64,000 bases of DNA from JAIOZK01 sp964468645 (GCA_964468645.1 CAYXUU010000004.1:127737-191736); one strand, 5' to 3'. Positions 9,379 through 18,610 are shown, counted from the stretch's first letter. Notes: generated from the sequence alone by a model not told the origin. Made by a program: numbers and translations.

Positions 9379-10386
9379 TTAACTGGTGACACGAAATTCC
9401 CTCGCCTGCAGGTTCAGATCAGGCCGAAATTTTACTTCTTTAAAATGCTTTAATAACATCTTCCTGTTTTCGGATTTATAACCAACAGCATAATTTATCT
9501 GATCGGGAGGAACAGCAATTATGAGCTTTTCATGCTCGTGAATCCAGATAAGTGGCCTTAATATCTCTTCCCATATCGAAGTCAGCATCAATTCTTTGAA
9601 GGAGGGATGAAAGGGCCCGGCAACCAGCTCTTTGCCTGTGAGTAATCCTTCAGAAGGATGCAATCCGATCCGGATAACATTAATTCCGGTGGCCTCAAAA
9701 TATTTAAAAATTTCCTTTGACCATCCTATCGCCGTTTTTAGAGGTATGGGTACATATTCACCCTGTTTGTACCATACTTCAAGTTCAGTCCCTTTAATTA
9801 CCAGGCAGGGATAAATTCTGGTATCCATGGCACCCAGCTCATTAAATAATTGTGCAGTTTTAAAAGATTTAGCAAAAGTATCACCGGGTAATCCTATCAT
9901 CATTTGTAAGCCAAGCCTGAATCCATAATTCTTGATCAATCTGGCAGCAATAACTACATCTTCCGAAGTATGTCCCCTTACAGATTTTTGCAGAACCTCA
10001 TCATCCAGCGACTGGGCGCCAAGTTCTATGGTTTCAACCTTATATTCTTTTAAAAGATCCAGAACTTCCTTATTAATATAATCAGGACGGGTTGACAGCC
10101 TGAAGCCATCTACCTTATTATTTTCAAAGTAGGGATAGGCAATCTCAAGAAAGTGTCTTTGGTTATCTAAAGGTAGTCCAGTAAAGTTTCCGCCGAAGAA
10201 TCCTATTTCAATTTTACTAGCATCAGGAGGGATTGTTTTCAGATGATCTTCGATCGTTATTATAATTTCCTCCTTATCAGGGACTTTCCGCTGTCCGGAT
10301 ATTTTTCGCTGGTTACAATATACACATTGAAACGGGCAGGCCAGCTCAGGGATGAAAATGGGGATGGTGTAGTGTTTTTGTTTCAT
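9379..10386 (-). CDS. Radical SAM protein, Elp3-like
   Basis: 335 residues. The N-terminal PELACPFQCVYCNQRKISG carries the C-x3-C-x2-C cluster motif that binds the SAM-cleaving [4Fe-4S]. GFFGGNFTGLP, RLSTRPDYI, ETIELGAQSLDDEVL and GLQMMIGLPGD are the usual barrel motifs of the Elp3/HemN type. The GNAT domain of true Elp3 is absent. About 80 C-terminal residues are family-specific. The product is unknown. The start is ATG at 10384-10386 (MKQKHYTIPIFIPEL). Confidence 0.82.
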   Translation of the reverse strand: MKQKHYTIPIFIPELACPFQCVYCNQRKISGQRKVPDKEEIIITIEDHLKTIPPDASKIEIGFFGGNFTGLPLDNQRHFLEIAYPYFENNKVDGFRLSTRPDYINKEVLDLLKEYKVETIELGAQSLDDEVLQKSVRGHTSEDVVIAARLIKNYGFRLGLQMMIGLPGDTFAKSFKTAQLFNELGAMDTRIYPCLVIKGTELEVWYKQGEYVPIPLKTAIGWSKEIFKYFEATGINVIRIGLHPSEGLLTGKELVAGPFHPSFKELMLTSIWEEILRPLIWIHEHEKLIIAVPPDQINYAVGYKSENRKMLLKHFKEVKFRPDLNLQAREFRVTS

Positions 10387-10447
10387 TGACCTATCAAAAA
10401 TAAATAATCAGGGAACATTTCGGGTATAAAAAGTATTAATAATAATG

Positions 10448-10930
10448 GAACGCAGATTATCATGATTATCATGATTAATTATGATAACAATTAATAGATA
10501 CATAATGAAAACTTTAAGCTTTAAACATTCTTATTTGACAAATAGAATTATCAAATGTTTCTACAAAGTCTATAATACATTAGGTTACGGATTTTTAGAA
10601 AAGGTGTATGAAAATGCAATGTCGGTTGAATTTAACAATTTGGGTATAAACCATTTTAAACAGTATCCAATTGATGTCTATTACGAAACCAACAAAGTGG
10701 GAAATTACTATGCTGATATGGTAGTTGAAAACAAGATAATTATTGAACTAAAAGCCGCTGAATCAATTTGTGAAGAACATGCAGCCCAGCTGACAAATTA
10801 CCTAAAAGCAACAGACATTGAAGTGGGATTACTTTTAAATTTTGGGAAAGAGCCATTGGTGATGAGGAGGGTATTTTCCAATCAATACCAAAATCATAAC
10901 AAATCATGATAATCATGATAATCTGCGTTC
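10448..10930. mobile_element. GxxExxY cassette bounded by inverted repeats
   Basis: The outermost 29 bases at 10448-10476 are the exact reverse complement of 10902-10930. Allowing two mismatches, the arms extend to 38 bases (10448-10485 against 10893-10930). The unit holds only one gene (GxxExxY). The arms contain ATCATGAT repeats and are themselves quasi-palindromic. The right arm overlaps the stop codon of the gene. I see no target-site duplication and no transposase, so mobility is inferred from the architecture alone. Confidence 0.6.
10505..10909 (+). CDS. GxxExxY family protein
   Basis: 134 residues from ATG 10505; an in-frame ATG at 10481 inside the left repeat arm would add eight residues. 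The name-giving motif is LGYGFLEKVYENAM, followed by YYADMVVENKIIIELKAA (a D-x(n)-E-x-K pattern like a PD-(D/E)XK nuclease fold) and GLLLNFG near the C-terminus. The family (PF13366) has no proven function; nuclease relation is an inference from the E-x-K signature. It lies inside a 483-bp inverted-repeat cassette. Confidence 0.8.
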   Translation: MKTLSFKHSYLTNRIIKCFYKVYNTLGYGFLEKVYENAMSVEFNNLGINHFKQYPIDVYYETNKVGNYYADMVVENKIIIELKAAESICEEHAAQLTNYLKATDIEVGLLLNFGKEPLVMRRVFSNQYQNHNKS

Positions 10931-10983
10931 TATCAGGACAGACATTTAAAACTTCACTATATTTGTTACAAACTATACCAACC

Positions 10984-11418
10984 ATGCCTATAAGACTACG
11001 AAGATTTTCGCTGGAAGATTATGAGGATGTAATCAATATCTGGAAACAATGTAAGTTATCCTATAAACCTTTTGGCCGTGATAGAAGGGACCGCATCGAA
11101 AAAGAGATGAACCGTGGTATCGCTATCTTTATACTTGCCGAAGATAATCATGAAATCATCGGCACAATCCTCGGCACCCATGACGGCCGTAAAGGCTGGA
11201 TCAACCGCCTTGCTGTTTTGCCTACCTACAGAAATCAGGGCATAGCCAGAAAGCTTGTAAAAGAGGTCGAAAAACAACTCCATGAGATCGGGATTGATAT
11301 TATCACCTGTTTGATAGAAGACAGTAATCCGGATTCTAGAAAAGTTTTCTCACAACTTGAATATATCGAGTATCCGGGAATGCACTATCTGACGAAGCGG
11401 AAGTATCCGGAGGTATAA
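10984..11418 (+). CDS. GNAT family N-acetyltransferase
   Basis: 144 residues starting at ATG 10984 (MPIRLRRFSLEDYEDV), the natural GNAT start. A longer frame from 10906 would begin inside the repeat arm and is unlikely. Acetyl-CoA binding is shown by RLAVLPTYRNQGIARKLVKEV, and the end by SRKVFSQLEYIEYPG. The arrangement is that of the RimI-like single-domain acetyltransferases, but the substrate cannot be told. It is convergent with the broken beta-barrel gene. Confidence 0.85.
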   Translation: MPIRLRRFSLEDYEDVINIWKQCKLSYKPFGRDRRDRIEKEMNRGIAIFILAEDNHEIIGTILGTHDGRKGWINRLAVLPTYRNQGIARKLVKEVEKQLHEIGIDIITCLIEDSNPDSRKVFSQLEYIEYPGMHYLTKRKYPEV

Positions 11419-11428
11419 ATTAAAACAA

Positions 11429-11523
11429 GTCAAAAGGCAAAAGTTTAAAGGCAAAAGTGGTTGAGAAGGAATGTACCTTATCCTTCACTTTAGTTTTTTT
11501 CCTTTGTCCTTTATACTTGACGC
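11429..11523. repeat. Palindromic CAAAAGG-type intergenic repeat
   Basis: gtcaaaaggcaaaag...ggcaaaagtgg on the left is mirrored by ccttcactttag...cctttgtcctttatacttgac on the right, an imperfect stem between two convergent genes. The same GGCAAAAGG/GGACAAAGG wording recurs at about 17665, 19739, 41673, 43664, 47985, 48920, 49541, 58686 and 59881. Confidence 0.55.
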
Positions 11524-11524
11524 T

Positions 11525-11984
11525 CTATCTTCTCCACCTGCTGCGGCCACCTCTACCATTATCCATCTGGCCAAATAAAATACCGAGGTTTAAACCGAAA
11601 TTAGCGTTTTTCCACGATGCACCTGTTTCAGCCAGTGCTTTCCCAAAAATATTGGTCATGCCCGGATTATAAAATATATTTATCTGAAATCTTGATAACT
11701 GGACTCCTGCTTTTATATTTAAAGCCTTTTACTGTAGTAAAGATCCCTGTTCCAACAAACAGGCCTTCGTAGATAGGTGCCTCAAAACTGACACCAAATC
11801 TAGGTGTGATCAATGTTTTTTTACTTCCAAATTCCAGAGAGGTTCCTTCGGGATCCTTAAAGTTGGAATTTGCAATATTCATCCCTAATTTAAATCCTGC
11901 TTTCTGTGCCAATGATTCACCACCAGAAAGCATAACAAATACTATGACAAAGCCAAGTAAAAAATGTCTCATAAATATAACCAA
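11525..11984 (-). pseudogene. PorT-like outer-membrane beta-barrel protein, broken by internal deletion
   Basis: The N-terminal part (11984 down to 11667) has a signal peptide (MRHFLLGFVIVFVMLSGGESLAQ) and the start of a PF13568-type barrel (KAGFKLGMNIANSNF...GLFVGTGIFTTVKGFKYK). It then runs out of frame. The C-terminal strands continue in another frame (GVQLSRFQINIFYNPGMTNIF, NANFGLNLGILFGQ) to TAG at 11525-11527. Total coding length is about 150 residues against roughly 200 expected, so about 50 middle residues and the frame are lost. Decayed gene. Confidence 0.7.
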
Positions 11985-12124
11985 TTAAATTAAAATGCTT
12001 ACTCTGAAAGGTTTTCGGCTTCCCCTGTGATTTTGGATTTAATACCAGCTAATGATATAATTGAGGGCATAAAAGTAATTGATGTCTATATATTGCTATC
12101 CCCAGCTATTAATTTTAATGAAGT

Positions 12125-13468
12125 TTAAATAGAGAGCGTGAAAACAGTTCCTTTGCCGATCATTGTGGTAACTTTAATCTCTCCATTGTGTAGTCTCATG
12201 ATTTGTTGGGATAAATTTAATCCAATGCCGGTACCCTGTTCCTTGGTCGTATAAAAGGGGACGAAGATTTCCTCCAGTATTTCATCAGGAATCCCCGGGC
12301 CCTTATCTATTATCAGTATATTAAATTTACCTGTTGAATTTTCGTTAATTTCTAGTTTTATTGCAGGATCAGAGGTATTCTCCATTGCCTCTATTGCATT
12401 ATTGATCAGGTTGATCAATACCTGTTCCAGCAGGTTTTCGTCAGCACATAAACTTAATGATTCGGATTTAATTGAAACCTCAAACTTTATATTTTTTGAT
12501 TCCATGATTGGCATGAAAAGCAGCTTAACCTTATTACATAAATCATTTATAGAAACTTCAATGAAATTGGGATTCGGAAGCTTTGTTAGTTTTTTGTAGT
12601 TCTCTGTAAATCTCAACAATCCTTCACTTCGATTTTTGATCGCGCCTAAACCACTATTGATATATTTCAACGATTCAATATCAGATTCATTATTCTCAAT
12701 TTTCTTTCTGCTTACATCAGTTAAGGTGCCTGCCAATGAGGTAATTGGCGTAATTGAGTTCATGATCTCATGCGTCAATACCCTGATCAGTTTATGCCAT
12801 GATTCCATTTCTTTTTTATCAAGTTCAGCCTTGATATTCTGAACGGATATGAGTTTATAGGCCTTATCTTCCAGCTTGAATTCTGAAGCCCGTATAGCAA
12901 GCTGCAAAAGATTGCCAGATACACTGATTTTTACCAGTCGGTTCTGGCCTGTTTTAATTTCTTGCAAAACATCCCGAAAGGCTTGTGGTAAAACAGAAAT
13001 ATTAATATTCTTTCTGAGCGCTGGAATATTCAGCATCTTTTTAAGCGCAGTATTTACAAGTTCAACTTGGTTATTTTCATTATAAGAGATTATCCCAACT
13101 TTTACATGTTCAACCAGGGTTTGCAGGTATATAAAATTCATTTCCTTTTCTGAGCTGATGCGATGAAACTTGTTAATTAGCTGATTATAGGTTTTATAAA
13201 GTTGATCAAGTGATTTTTCGCCTTTGCTTTTTGAATAATACAGTGAAAAATCCTCATGAAGAATTGAATTTATAAATGAACAATAATCACGGTTTACCCT
13301 TGTTAGGAAATTAAACAATTCAACACATAAGGCCATCAGCAATACAAATGAAAATACAGTCCGTATGTAGTTCAATTCCACCACAAGGAAATAATAAATC
13401 AAACCCATTACCAGAAGCAACAGTGCAATCCTGATGATAATCTGTATTCTGAACTTATTAAATACCAT
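12125..13468 (-). CDS. Sensor histidine kinase (NtrB/AtoS-like)
   Basis: 447 residues from ATG 13466-13468, which overlaps the end of the response regulator gene by 11 bases; a frame opening at 13522 exists but the internal ATG is the natural start. Two membrane segments lie near the N-terminus, then a HAMP-like linker, a PAS-like domain (VKVGIISYNENNQVELVN), the H box RVLTHEIMNSITPITSL with phosphoacceptor His, the N box NLINNAIEAME and the G boxes DKGPGIPDE and GTGIGLNLSQQIM. Translationally coupled to the sigma54 activator, its obvious partner. The signal sensed is unknown. Confidence 0.9.
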   Translation of the reverse strand: MVFNKFRIQIIIRIALLLLVMGLIYYFLVVELNYIRTVFSFVLLMALCVELFNFLTRVNRDYCSFINSILHEDFSLYYSKSKGEKSLDQLYKTYNQLINKFHRISSEKEMNFIYLQTLVEHVKVGIISYNENNQVELVNTALKKMLNIPALRKNINISVLPQAFRDVLQEIKTGQNRLVKISVSGNLLQLAIRASEFKLEDKAYKLISVQNIKAELDKKEMESWHKLIRVLTHEIMNSITPITSLAGTLTDVSRKKIENNESDIESLKYINSGLGAIKNRSEGLLRFTENYKKLTKLPNPNFIEVSINDLCNKVKLLFMPIMESKNIKFEVSIKSESLSLCADENLLEQVLINLINNAIEAMENTSDPAIKLEINENSTGKFNILIIDKGPGIPDEILEEIFVPFYTTKEQGTGIGLNLSQQIMRLHNGEIKVTTMIGKGTVFTLSI

Positions 13469-14840
13469 GCTTATCAAGTCTTCTGTACAGGGCTCCTCTT
13501 GAAAGTCCAAGTTCCTCTGCAACCCTGGTTAAATTACCATTATACTTTTTAATACAATTTTCTATAGCCCATTTTTCAATCTTATCAAGATTAAAATCCT
13601 TTGCTACCGGATGATGTTCCGTTTTATCTTCAGTTTTTGACCTTCCCTGTACATTATTAAAATAAAGCAAATCCCCCTCACTCATGATCACCTCCCTTTC
13701 AATGGCATGTCGTAATTCTCGTATATTTCCCGGCCAGTGATATTGTTGAAGTTTCCTGATTTCACTTTCTGAGACTCTGACCTGTGGTTTATGATATTTC
13801 TTACCATAGATTCTCAGAAAATAATTCACCAGCAAAGGAATATCTTCTATCCTTTTTCTTAACGGGGGAATCTGTATTTCAACGGTATTGATCCTGTAAA
13901 GAAGGTCCTGTCTGAATTTTTCTTCTTCTATCATCCTTTTAAGAGGCATATTGGTAGCACTGATGATCCTTACATCTATTTCAATTTCTTTATTTGAACC
14001 TAATCTGGATACTGATTTTTTGTCAATAACCGAAAGCAATTTTGATTGCAGATCAGGTGTCAGGTTTCCTATTTCATCAAGAAAAATACTACCTCCCGAG
14101 GCTGCTTCAAATCTTCCGATCCTGTCTTCCTTTGCATCAGTGAATGCCCCTTTCACAAATCCAAACATTTCACTTTCAAATAATGAACCAGAGAGGGATC
14201 CAAGGTCAACATTAATAAATGTTCCTTCTGAGCGATTTGAATTTCTGTGAATGGCCCTGGCTACCAATTCCTTTCCGGTGCCGTTTTCTCCAAGTATTAA
14301 GATATTGGCATCAGTACCGGCCAGTTTGCTAATTGTTCCGAATAGTTCCCTGATTGCTTTTGAGTTTCCGATAATTTCTGAAAACCGTTGATCTACGGTT
14401 GTTGCAAGTAACTTTTGCCTGTCCTTTAGACTGGATACCTGCCGCCTGGATTGTGAAAGCCTGTAACCGGCATTCAGTGTGGCCAGTAGTTTTTCATTTT
14501 CCCAGGGTTTTACAACAAAATCCATTGCTCCCGCTTTCATGGCCTCAACAGCCAGCTTCACATCACCATAAGCAGTGATCATCACCACACTTGTATCCGG
14601 ATCCTGTTTTACTACTTCCTTTAACCATTTCATACCCTCCTCGCCGCTTGTCATTCCCTTCTGATAATTCATGTCAAGCATTATTACATCAAACGAATTT
14701 TGCCTTAAAAGGACAGGCAGCGTTTTAGGATCGGAGATAGATATCACCTCCTTAAAATGCTGTTCAATAAACATTTTTAAGGTGAGTCTGATGTATTCAT
14801 CATCATCAATAATTAGAATATGGCCAGGGATTAACGACAT
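13458..14840 (-). CDS. Sigma54-dependent response regulator (NtrC/AtoC family)
   Basis: 460 residues. The receiver domain has IDDDE and phosphoacceptor Asp in DVIMLDMNY. The AAA+ domain has Walker A GENGTGKEL, a sigma54-contact loop reading GAFTDA rather than GAFTGA (a known natural variant), Walker B GGSIFLDEIG and the arginine-finger region. The C-terminal Fis-type HTH is RVAEELGLSRGALYRRL. It activates sigma54 promoters when phosphorylated by the coupled kinase. The divergent ABC permease has a sigma54-like promoter with two dyads upstream, the likely target. Confidence 0.93.
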   Translation of the reverse strand: MSLIPGHILIIDDDEYIRLTLKMFIEQHFKEVISISDPKTLPVLLRQNSFDVIMLDMNYQKGMTSGEEGMKWLKEVVKQDPDTSVVMITAYGDVKLAVEAMKAGAMDFVVKPWENEKLLATLNAGYRLSQSRRQVSSLKDRQKLLATTVDQRFSEIIGNSKAIRELFGTISKLAGTDANILILGENGTGKELVARAIHRNSNRSEGTFINVDLGSLSGSLFESEMFGFVKGAFTDAKEDRIGRFEAASGGSIFLDEIGNLTPDLQSKLLSVIDKKSVSRLGSNKEIEIDVRIISATNMPLKRMIEEEKFRQDLLYRINTVEIQIPPLRKRIEDIPLLVNYFLRIYGKKYHKPQVRVSESEIRKLQQYHWPGNIRELRHAIEREVIMSEGDLLYFNNVQGRSKTEDKTEHHPVAKDFNLDKIEKWAIENCIKKYNGNLTRVAEELGLSRGALYRRLDKHGI

Positions 14841-15082
14841 GGTTATTAATTATAAAAACAAATCCCAAAATTCAAATATCAAAATCAAAATAATCAAAAC
14901 GTGAAAGATAAAAGCTTTTTAAATACATTAAACCTTGCTTTTATGCTTGAATTTTTGATCATTGGGTTTTGGTGCTTATTTGAGTTTTGTAATTTGTTGT
15001 TTCACAATTAATGCCAGTAAAAGCTTCAAGCTAGTTACCAGCTATTTATAGCATACTAAATTACGTAAAATTGGGGGATTTT

Positions 15083-15118
15083 GTCCATTTATGGACGAAA
15101 GTTCGTCCAACTCTGGAC
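15083..15118 (+). promoter_or_regulatory. Two tandem dyads, probable activator sites (UAS)
   Basis: GTCC-N6-GGAC occurs twice: GTCCATTTATGGAC at 15083-15096 and GTCCAACTCTGGAC at 15105-15118. Their centres are 22 bases apart, two helical turns, so two dimers could bind the same DNA face. They lie 54-90 bases upstream of the sigma54-like promoter at 15172, a normal place for enhancers of NtrC-type activators. The rest of the 375-base gap 14841-15215 is AT-rich with no gene. Confidence 0.7.
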
Positions 15119-15171
15119 GATCAATTTTTTAAACTTGCTTAAGTTGTTTTGTTTCAGGGCTTTATTTCGCC

Positions 15172-15188
15172 TGGCACAAAAGTTGGCA
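15172..15188 (+). promoter_or_regulatory. Sigma54-like (-24/-12) promoter of the ABC permease
   Basis: TGGCAC at 15172-15177, five bases, then TTGGCA at 15183-15188. The consensus is TGGCAC-N5-TTGCA, so the -24 block is perfect and the -12 block has one deviation. Transcription would start near 15198-15200, 16-18 bases before ATG 15216. Confidence 0.65.
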
Positions 15189-15215
15189 ATACTATACTGT
15201 TTTAAAAATTCAAAC

Positions 15216-17657
15216 ATGTTAAAAAACTATTTCATCATTGCGTTCAGAATGCTTTATAAAAACAAATTGCACAGTTTGTTAAACATTCTTGGTTTATCCC
15301 TTGCATTATCCATCTGTTTTCTGATCATTTCACATATCGAGGATGAACTCAGCTATGACAGAAGTTACAGTAAATCGGATAGAATTTACCGGCATACCAT
15401 CAAGGCCTCGGAAGGAGACATCGTCAGGCACTGGGCTACCATCGCTCCCACCACAGCGGAATACCTTCAGAATTATTTTCCTGAAATCGAAAAAGTTGTC
15501 AGGCTTTACAATCTTGGTGATATTAAGTTGATGTTCGAAAAAGAGGGCGAGGAATACGAGTTTCAGGAATCAAGAATATTGATGGCTGATTCAACAATCT
15601 TTGATGTTTTCGATATCAATCTTATCAGTGGATTTAAAGAAAAAGCATTTGAACACAGTTATGCTGTTGTTCTGAGTCGGTCAATAGCCAAAAAATTATT
15701 TGGTAATGTAGATCCTATAGGCAAGGTAATCTATATGGATATAGCGCCTATTCCGCTTCAAGTAACCGGCATTTTTGAAGACGTCACTTTTAAAACACAT
15801 CTTCAATATGACGCCCTCCTCCCTTATGGTGTTTTTAAAGAAATGATATTCCAGATGGGCCTGCAGGATTTATATTATTCAAAAACCTGGGCAGGCCTGT
15901 ATACCTATATATTACTTAAAGATAATACATCAGTGGATTTTGTGCGGAGCAAAATGGATGATTTTGAAGCATTCTTTTACGAGGATCTGGATGAATCCGA
16001 GCAACTGATTTCGCTCAGGGAAATGATACTTCAACCTATTTCAAAAATACATCTGCATTCTAAACTCGAACAGGATTCGGGTAACAACAGCGATATTCTT
16101 TATGTTTATCTGTTCACCATAGTTTTGATCCTGATATTAATTATCGCAACTGTAAACTATGTAAATATTTCAACGGCACAATCACTTAAACGAATGAAGG
16201 AGGTAGCAATTAGAAAAGTAGCTGGGGCATGGCTGCCACAGATCCGTTTTCAGTTTCTCTCCGAATCACTTATAATTACTTTTATTGCAGGCCTGCTGGC
16301 AATATTGTTTGTTGATATTTTTCTCCCATATTATAATCAATATGCTGATAATAATCTGACAATTGGCAATGTGTTCATCCTGAAGAATATCATTATTTTC
16401 GTATTCCTGTTATTTATTCTTGGTTTCCTTGCAGGTATTTATCCGGCTTTCTTTGCCTCAAAATTTACAATTACGGATGCCGTAAAAGGTTTCAGAAATC
16501 CTCATTCAACTGCCGGTAAGCTCCGAAAGGGACTTGTTATACTACAATTTATTATTTCAGTGTTCCTGATCTTTTTCACTATTGGTGTTTATCGGCAAAT
16601 GGAGTTTTTCAGGAATACGAATCTTGGTATCAACAAAGACCATGTTGTAGTAATGAGCATGTCAGAGGAAGTTGGAAACATTGCCCTGAACGATCCACAT
16701 TCTTTCAAAGCGGAATTGATGGAAAATCCCAGGATCAAAAATGTTGCCCTGGCATCTAATATAATGGGCGACAGGATGAGCGTTGAAAGACTGGGGCCTG
16801 ATGGGGTCAATATCGATTCTGACACAAGGCAAATGAGGTTTTTTCGTACAGATAAAGATTTTATTGAGCTGATGGAAATTGATATTATTGAGGGTGGAAA
16901 TTTTACAAATACAAAAGGAGGCGTTGAATTCCTGATTAATGAAGAAACAAGAGAGATCCTTGACCAGGAAAATCCGGTTAATCTGACTGCCAATGATTCA
17001 TGGGGCAATTCAGGAAAAATCGTCGGTGTTATTAAAAATTTCCATTTTGCTTCACTGCATAATACAATAGAGCCTTTGGTAATAGAATCTTATGAAAATT
17101 TTCCGCTGAAAAATAATACAATTCCATATATATACATTAAAATTGACGGCAAGAATATCCCTGAAACCATGGATTACCTTGAGAAAAAGTTGCAGGAAAT
17201 CAGTGCCACATATTCATTTGATTATGTGTTTCTTGATCAGCGCATGGACAGTCTATACAAAAATGAAGAAAAGATCAGTATTATATTCCGCAGCTTTTCA
17301 ATATTTGCCATCTTCATAAGCTGTCTTGGACTATTTGGTATATCAGCCTTTGAATCTCAAATGAAATTTAAGGAGATAGGCATTCGTAAAACTCTTGGTG
17401 CAGGATCCCTAAAAACTGCTGTATCATTTGCAGGCCATTTTTTCAAGCTGATTATTATTTCACTTGTCATTTCACTCCCTTTGAGTGGTTATGCCCTTTA
17501 TACCTGGTTAGAGAAATTTGCCTACCGCATTAATATCGGGTGGATAGAGTTTATGATTGTAAGTGCCGCTGTTATCCTTATCGCATTGATTACCGTCAGC
17601 TATCAGACAATCAGGGTGTCGAGGCTGAATCCGGTGGATTATCTTAAATATGAGTAG
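15216..17657 (+). CDS. ABC transporter permease, MacB/FtsX type
   Basis: 813 residues from ATG 15216 (MLKNYFIIAFRMLYKNKLHS), the conserved beginning of Bacteroidota MacB-like permeases; the frame extends upstream to 15081 but that part overlaps the promoter elements. Order: TM1, a large periplasmic MacB_PCD domain, three TM segments (FtsX domain 1 with RMKEVAIRKVAGA), a second periplasmic domain, and FtsX domain 2 (KEIGIRKTLGAG) with three TM segments. No ATPase gene is adjacent. Probably an efflux or envelope-stress permease switched on by the divergent sigma54 system. Confidence 0.88.
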   Translation: MLKNYFIIAFRMLYKNKLHSLLNILGLSLALSICFLIISHIEDELSYDRSYSKSDRIYRHTIKASEGDIVRHWATIAPTTAEYLQNYFPEIEKVVRLYNLGDIKLMFEKEGEEYEFQESRILMADSTIFDVFDINLISGFKEKAFEHSYAVVLSRSIAKKLFGNVDPIGKVIYMDIAPIPLQVTGIFEDVTFKTHLQYDALLPYGVFKEMIFQMGLQDLYYSKTWAGLYTYILLKDNTSVDFVRSKMDDFEAFFYEDLDESEQLISLREMILQPISKIHLHSKLEQDSGNNSDILYVYLFTIVLILILIIATVNYVNISTAQSLKRMKEVAIRKVAGAWLPQIRFQFLSESLIITFIAGLLAILFVDIFLPYYNQYADNNLTIGNVFILKNIIIFVFLLFILGFLAGIYPAFFASKFTITDAVKGFRNPHSTAGKLRKGLVILQFIISVFLIFFTIGVYRQMEFFRNTNLGINKDHVVVMSMSEEVGNIALNDPHSFKAELMENPRIKNVALASNIMGDRMSVERLGPDGVNIDSDTRQMRFFRTDKDFIELMEIDIIEGGNFTNTKGGVEFLINEETREILDQENPVNLTANDSWGNSGKIVGVIKNFHFASLHNTIEPLVIESYENFPLKNNTIPYIYIKIDGKNIPETMDYLEKKLQEISATYSFDYVFLDQRMDSLYKNEEKISIIFRSFSIFAIFISCLGLFGISAFESQMKFKEIGIRKTLGAGSLKTAVSFAGHFFKLIIISLVISLPLSGYALYTWLEKFAYRINIGWIEFMIVSAAVILIALITVSYQTIRVSRLNPVDYLKYE

Positions 17658-17914
17658 AACAGGGCAAAAGTAAAAAGGCAAAAGGCAAAAGGACTTCACT
17701 TTTTAACTTTGAATTTTCATTAAGTATCGAACACCGATTAACGATATATGCAGAAAAGACGTGTTCCCTCCCGAATACAGAAGGAAGGAATTCGGGGACA
17801 AATGTTTACCAGAAGGAATATACCCCGACATAGTCAGCAATCGGAAGGAAATCCGTCTCTTGAAGAAAAATGAAAAAATTCCTAAAAAACTTGCATTATT
17901 AAAAAATATATATT

Positions 17915-17933
17915 TACTTTGTATTTCAAAGTA
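17915..17933. promoter_or_regulatory. Operator-like dyad upstream of the 17950 gene
   Basis: TACTTTG-TATTT-CAAAGTA is a perfect 7-5-7 inverted repeat ending 16 bases before ATG 17950. A nearly identical dyad precedes creD (18611). Both are followed by ACTTTAATTT-like sequence. The wHTH gene between them is the likely binder. Confidence 0.6.
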
Positions 17934-17949
17934 CTTTAATTTTTGAAGC

Positions 17950-18288
17950 ATGAATTCAAATAACGCTAACATTCAGGATCTTAAAGAGATTCGAAACCTT
18001 ATGGAAAGTTCAACAAGATTTCTTTCTTTAAGTGGCTTATCCGGGATAGTTGCCGGTTTGTTTGCAATAATCGGAGCCATAATAGCATACATGGTTTTAG
18101 ATTACGGAAGTATTAAGTACGATGAGAACTTCATGATAATTAACGATTATTCAAATTATAATGTGAAGTTAATGCTGGTTCTTGTTTTTATTAGCGTATT
18201 GGTTTTAGCTGCTATCTCAGGGGTATATTTCTCGTGGAGGAAAGCGAAGAAAAACAAAACAAAATTGTGGAATAGTGATGTATTATAA
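17950..18288 (+). CDS. Small membrane protein of the creD/wHTH unit
   Basis: 112 residues with two membrane segments (about residues 28-50 and 77-98) and a basic C-terminal end. I do not recognise a named domain. Similar proteins in Bacteroidota precede a wHTH regulator and creD and are usually longer; this one stops just after the second TM and a WRKAKKNKTKLWNS stretch, so it may be shortened. It starts ten bases upstream of the regulator's frame and shares an operator-like dyad with creD. Confidence 0.6.
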   Translation: MNSNNANIQDLKEIRNLMESSTRFLSLSGLSGIVAGLFAIIGAIIAYMVLDYGSIKYDENFMIINDYSNYNVKLMLVLVFISVLVLAAISGVYFSWRKAKKNKTKLWNSDVL

Positions 18289-18297
18289 GTATGAGAA

Positions 18298-18594
18298 ATG
18301 AAGGATATTATTTCCAACATCAATAAGGTATTTGAAAGTAGAATTCGATTAGGTATTATGTCAATTCTTGCAGTTCATAGCTGGATTGATTTTAATACCC
18401 TGAAAGAATTGCTGGATATTACTGATGGGAACCTGGCAAGTCATCTTAAATCACTGGAACAACATGGTATGATAAAAGTTAAAAAACAATTTATCCAAAG
18501 GAAGCCCAGGACAAGCTACAGCAAAACAGACCTAGGCTATAAAATGTTTAAATCACACTTAAATGCATTAGAGAAACTTATTAATAATACATAA
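18298..18594 (+). CDS. Winged-helix transcriptional regulator (PF13601-like)
   Basis: 98 residues. The pattern SRIRLGIMSILAV...FNTLKELLDITDGNLASHLKSLEQHGMIKVKK is a MarR/ArsR-like winged helix with recognition helix DGNLASHLKSL, followed by the wing RKPRTSYSKTDLG. It has no metal motif. Position ten bases after the small membrane protein and 50 before creD suggests one operon. Two nearly identical dyads flank the unit's genes, so self-regulation is a reasonable inference. Confidence 0.85.
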   Translation: MKDIISNINKVFESRIRLGIMSILAVHSWIDFNTLKELLDITDGNLASHLKSLEQHGMIKVKKQFIQRKPRTSYSKTDLGYKMFKSHLNALEKLINNT

Positions 18595-18610
18595 TTTTTT
18601 TTATTCATTC

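Noticed and set aside
10906..10983. N-terminal extension of the GNAT gene from ATG 10906
   Set aside because: The extra 26 residues are encoded by the inverted-repeat arm and spacer and do not match GNAT proteins; ATG 10984 gives the normal start.
15081..15215. N-terminal extension of the ABC permease
   Set aside because: It would place coding sequence over the two dyads and the sigma54-like promoter; the conserved permease start is at 15216.
17761..17946. Small ORF upstream of the wHTH/creD unit
   Set aside because: No recognisable similarity, unusual composition, and it overlaps the operator-like dyad.
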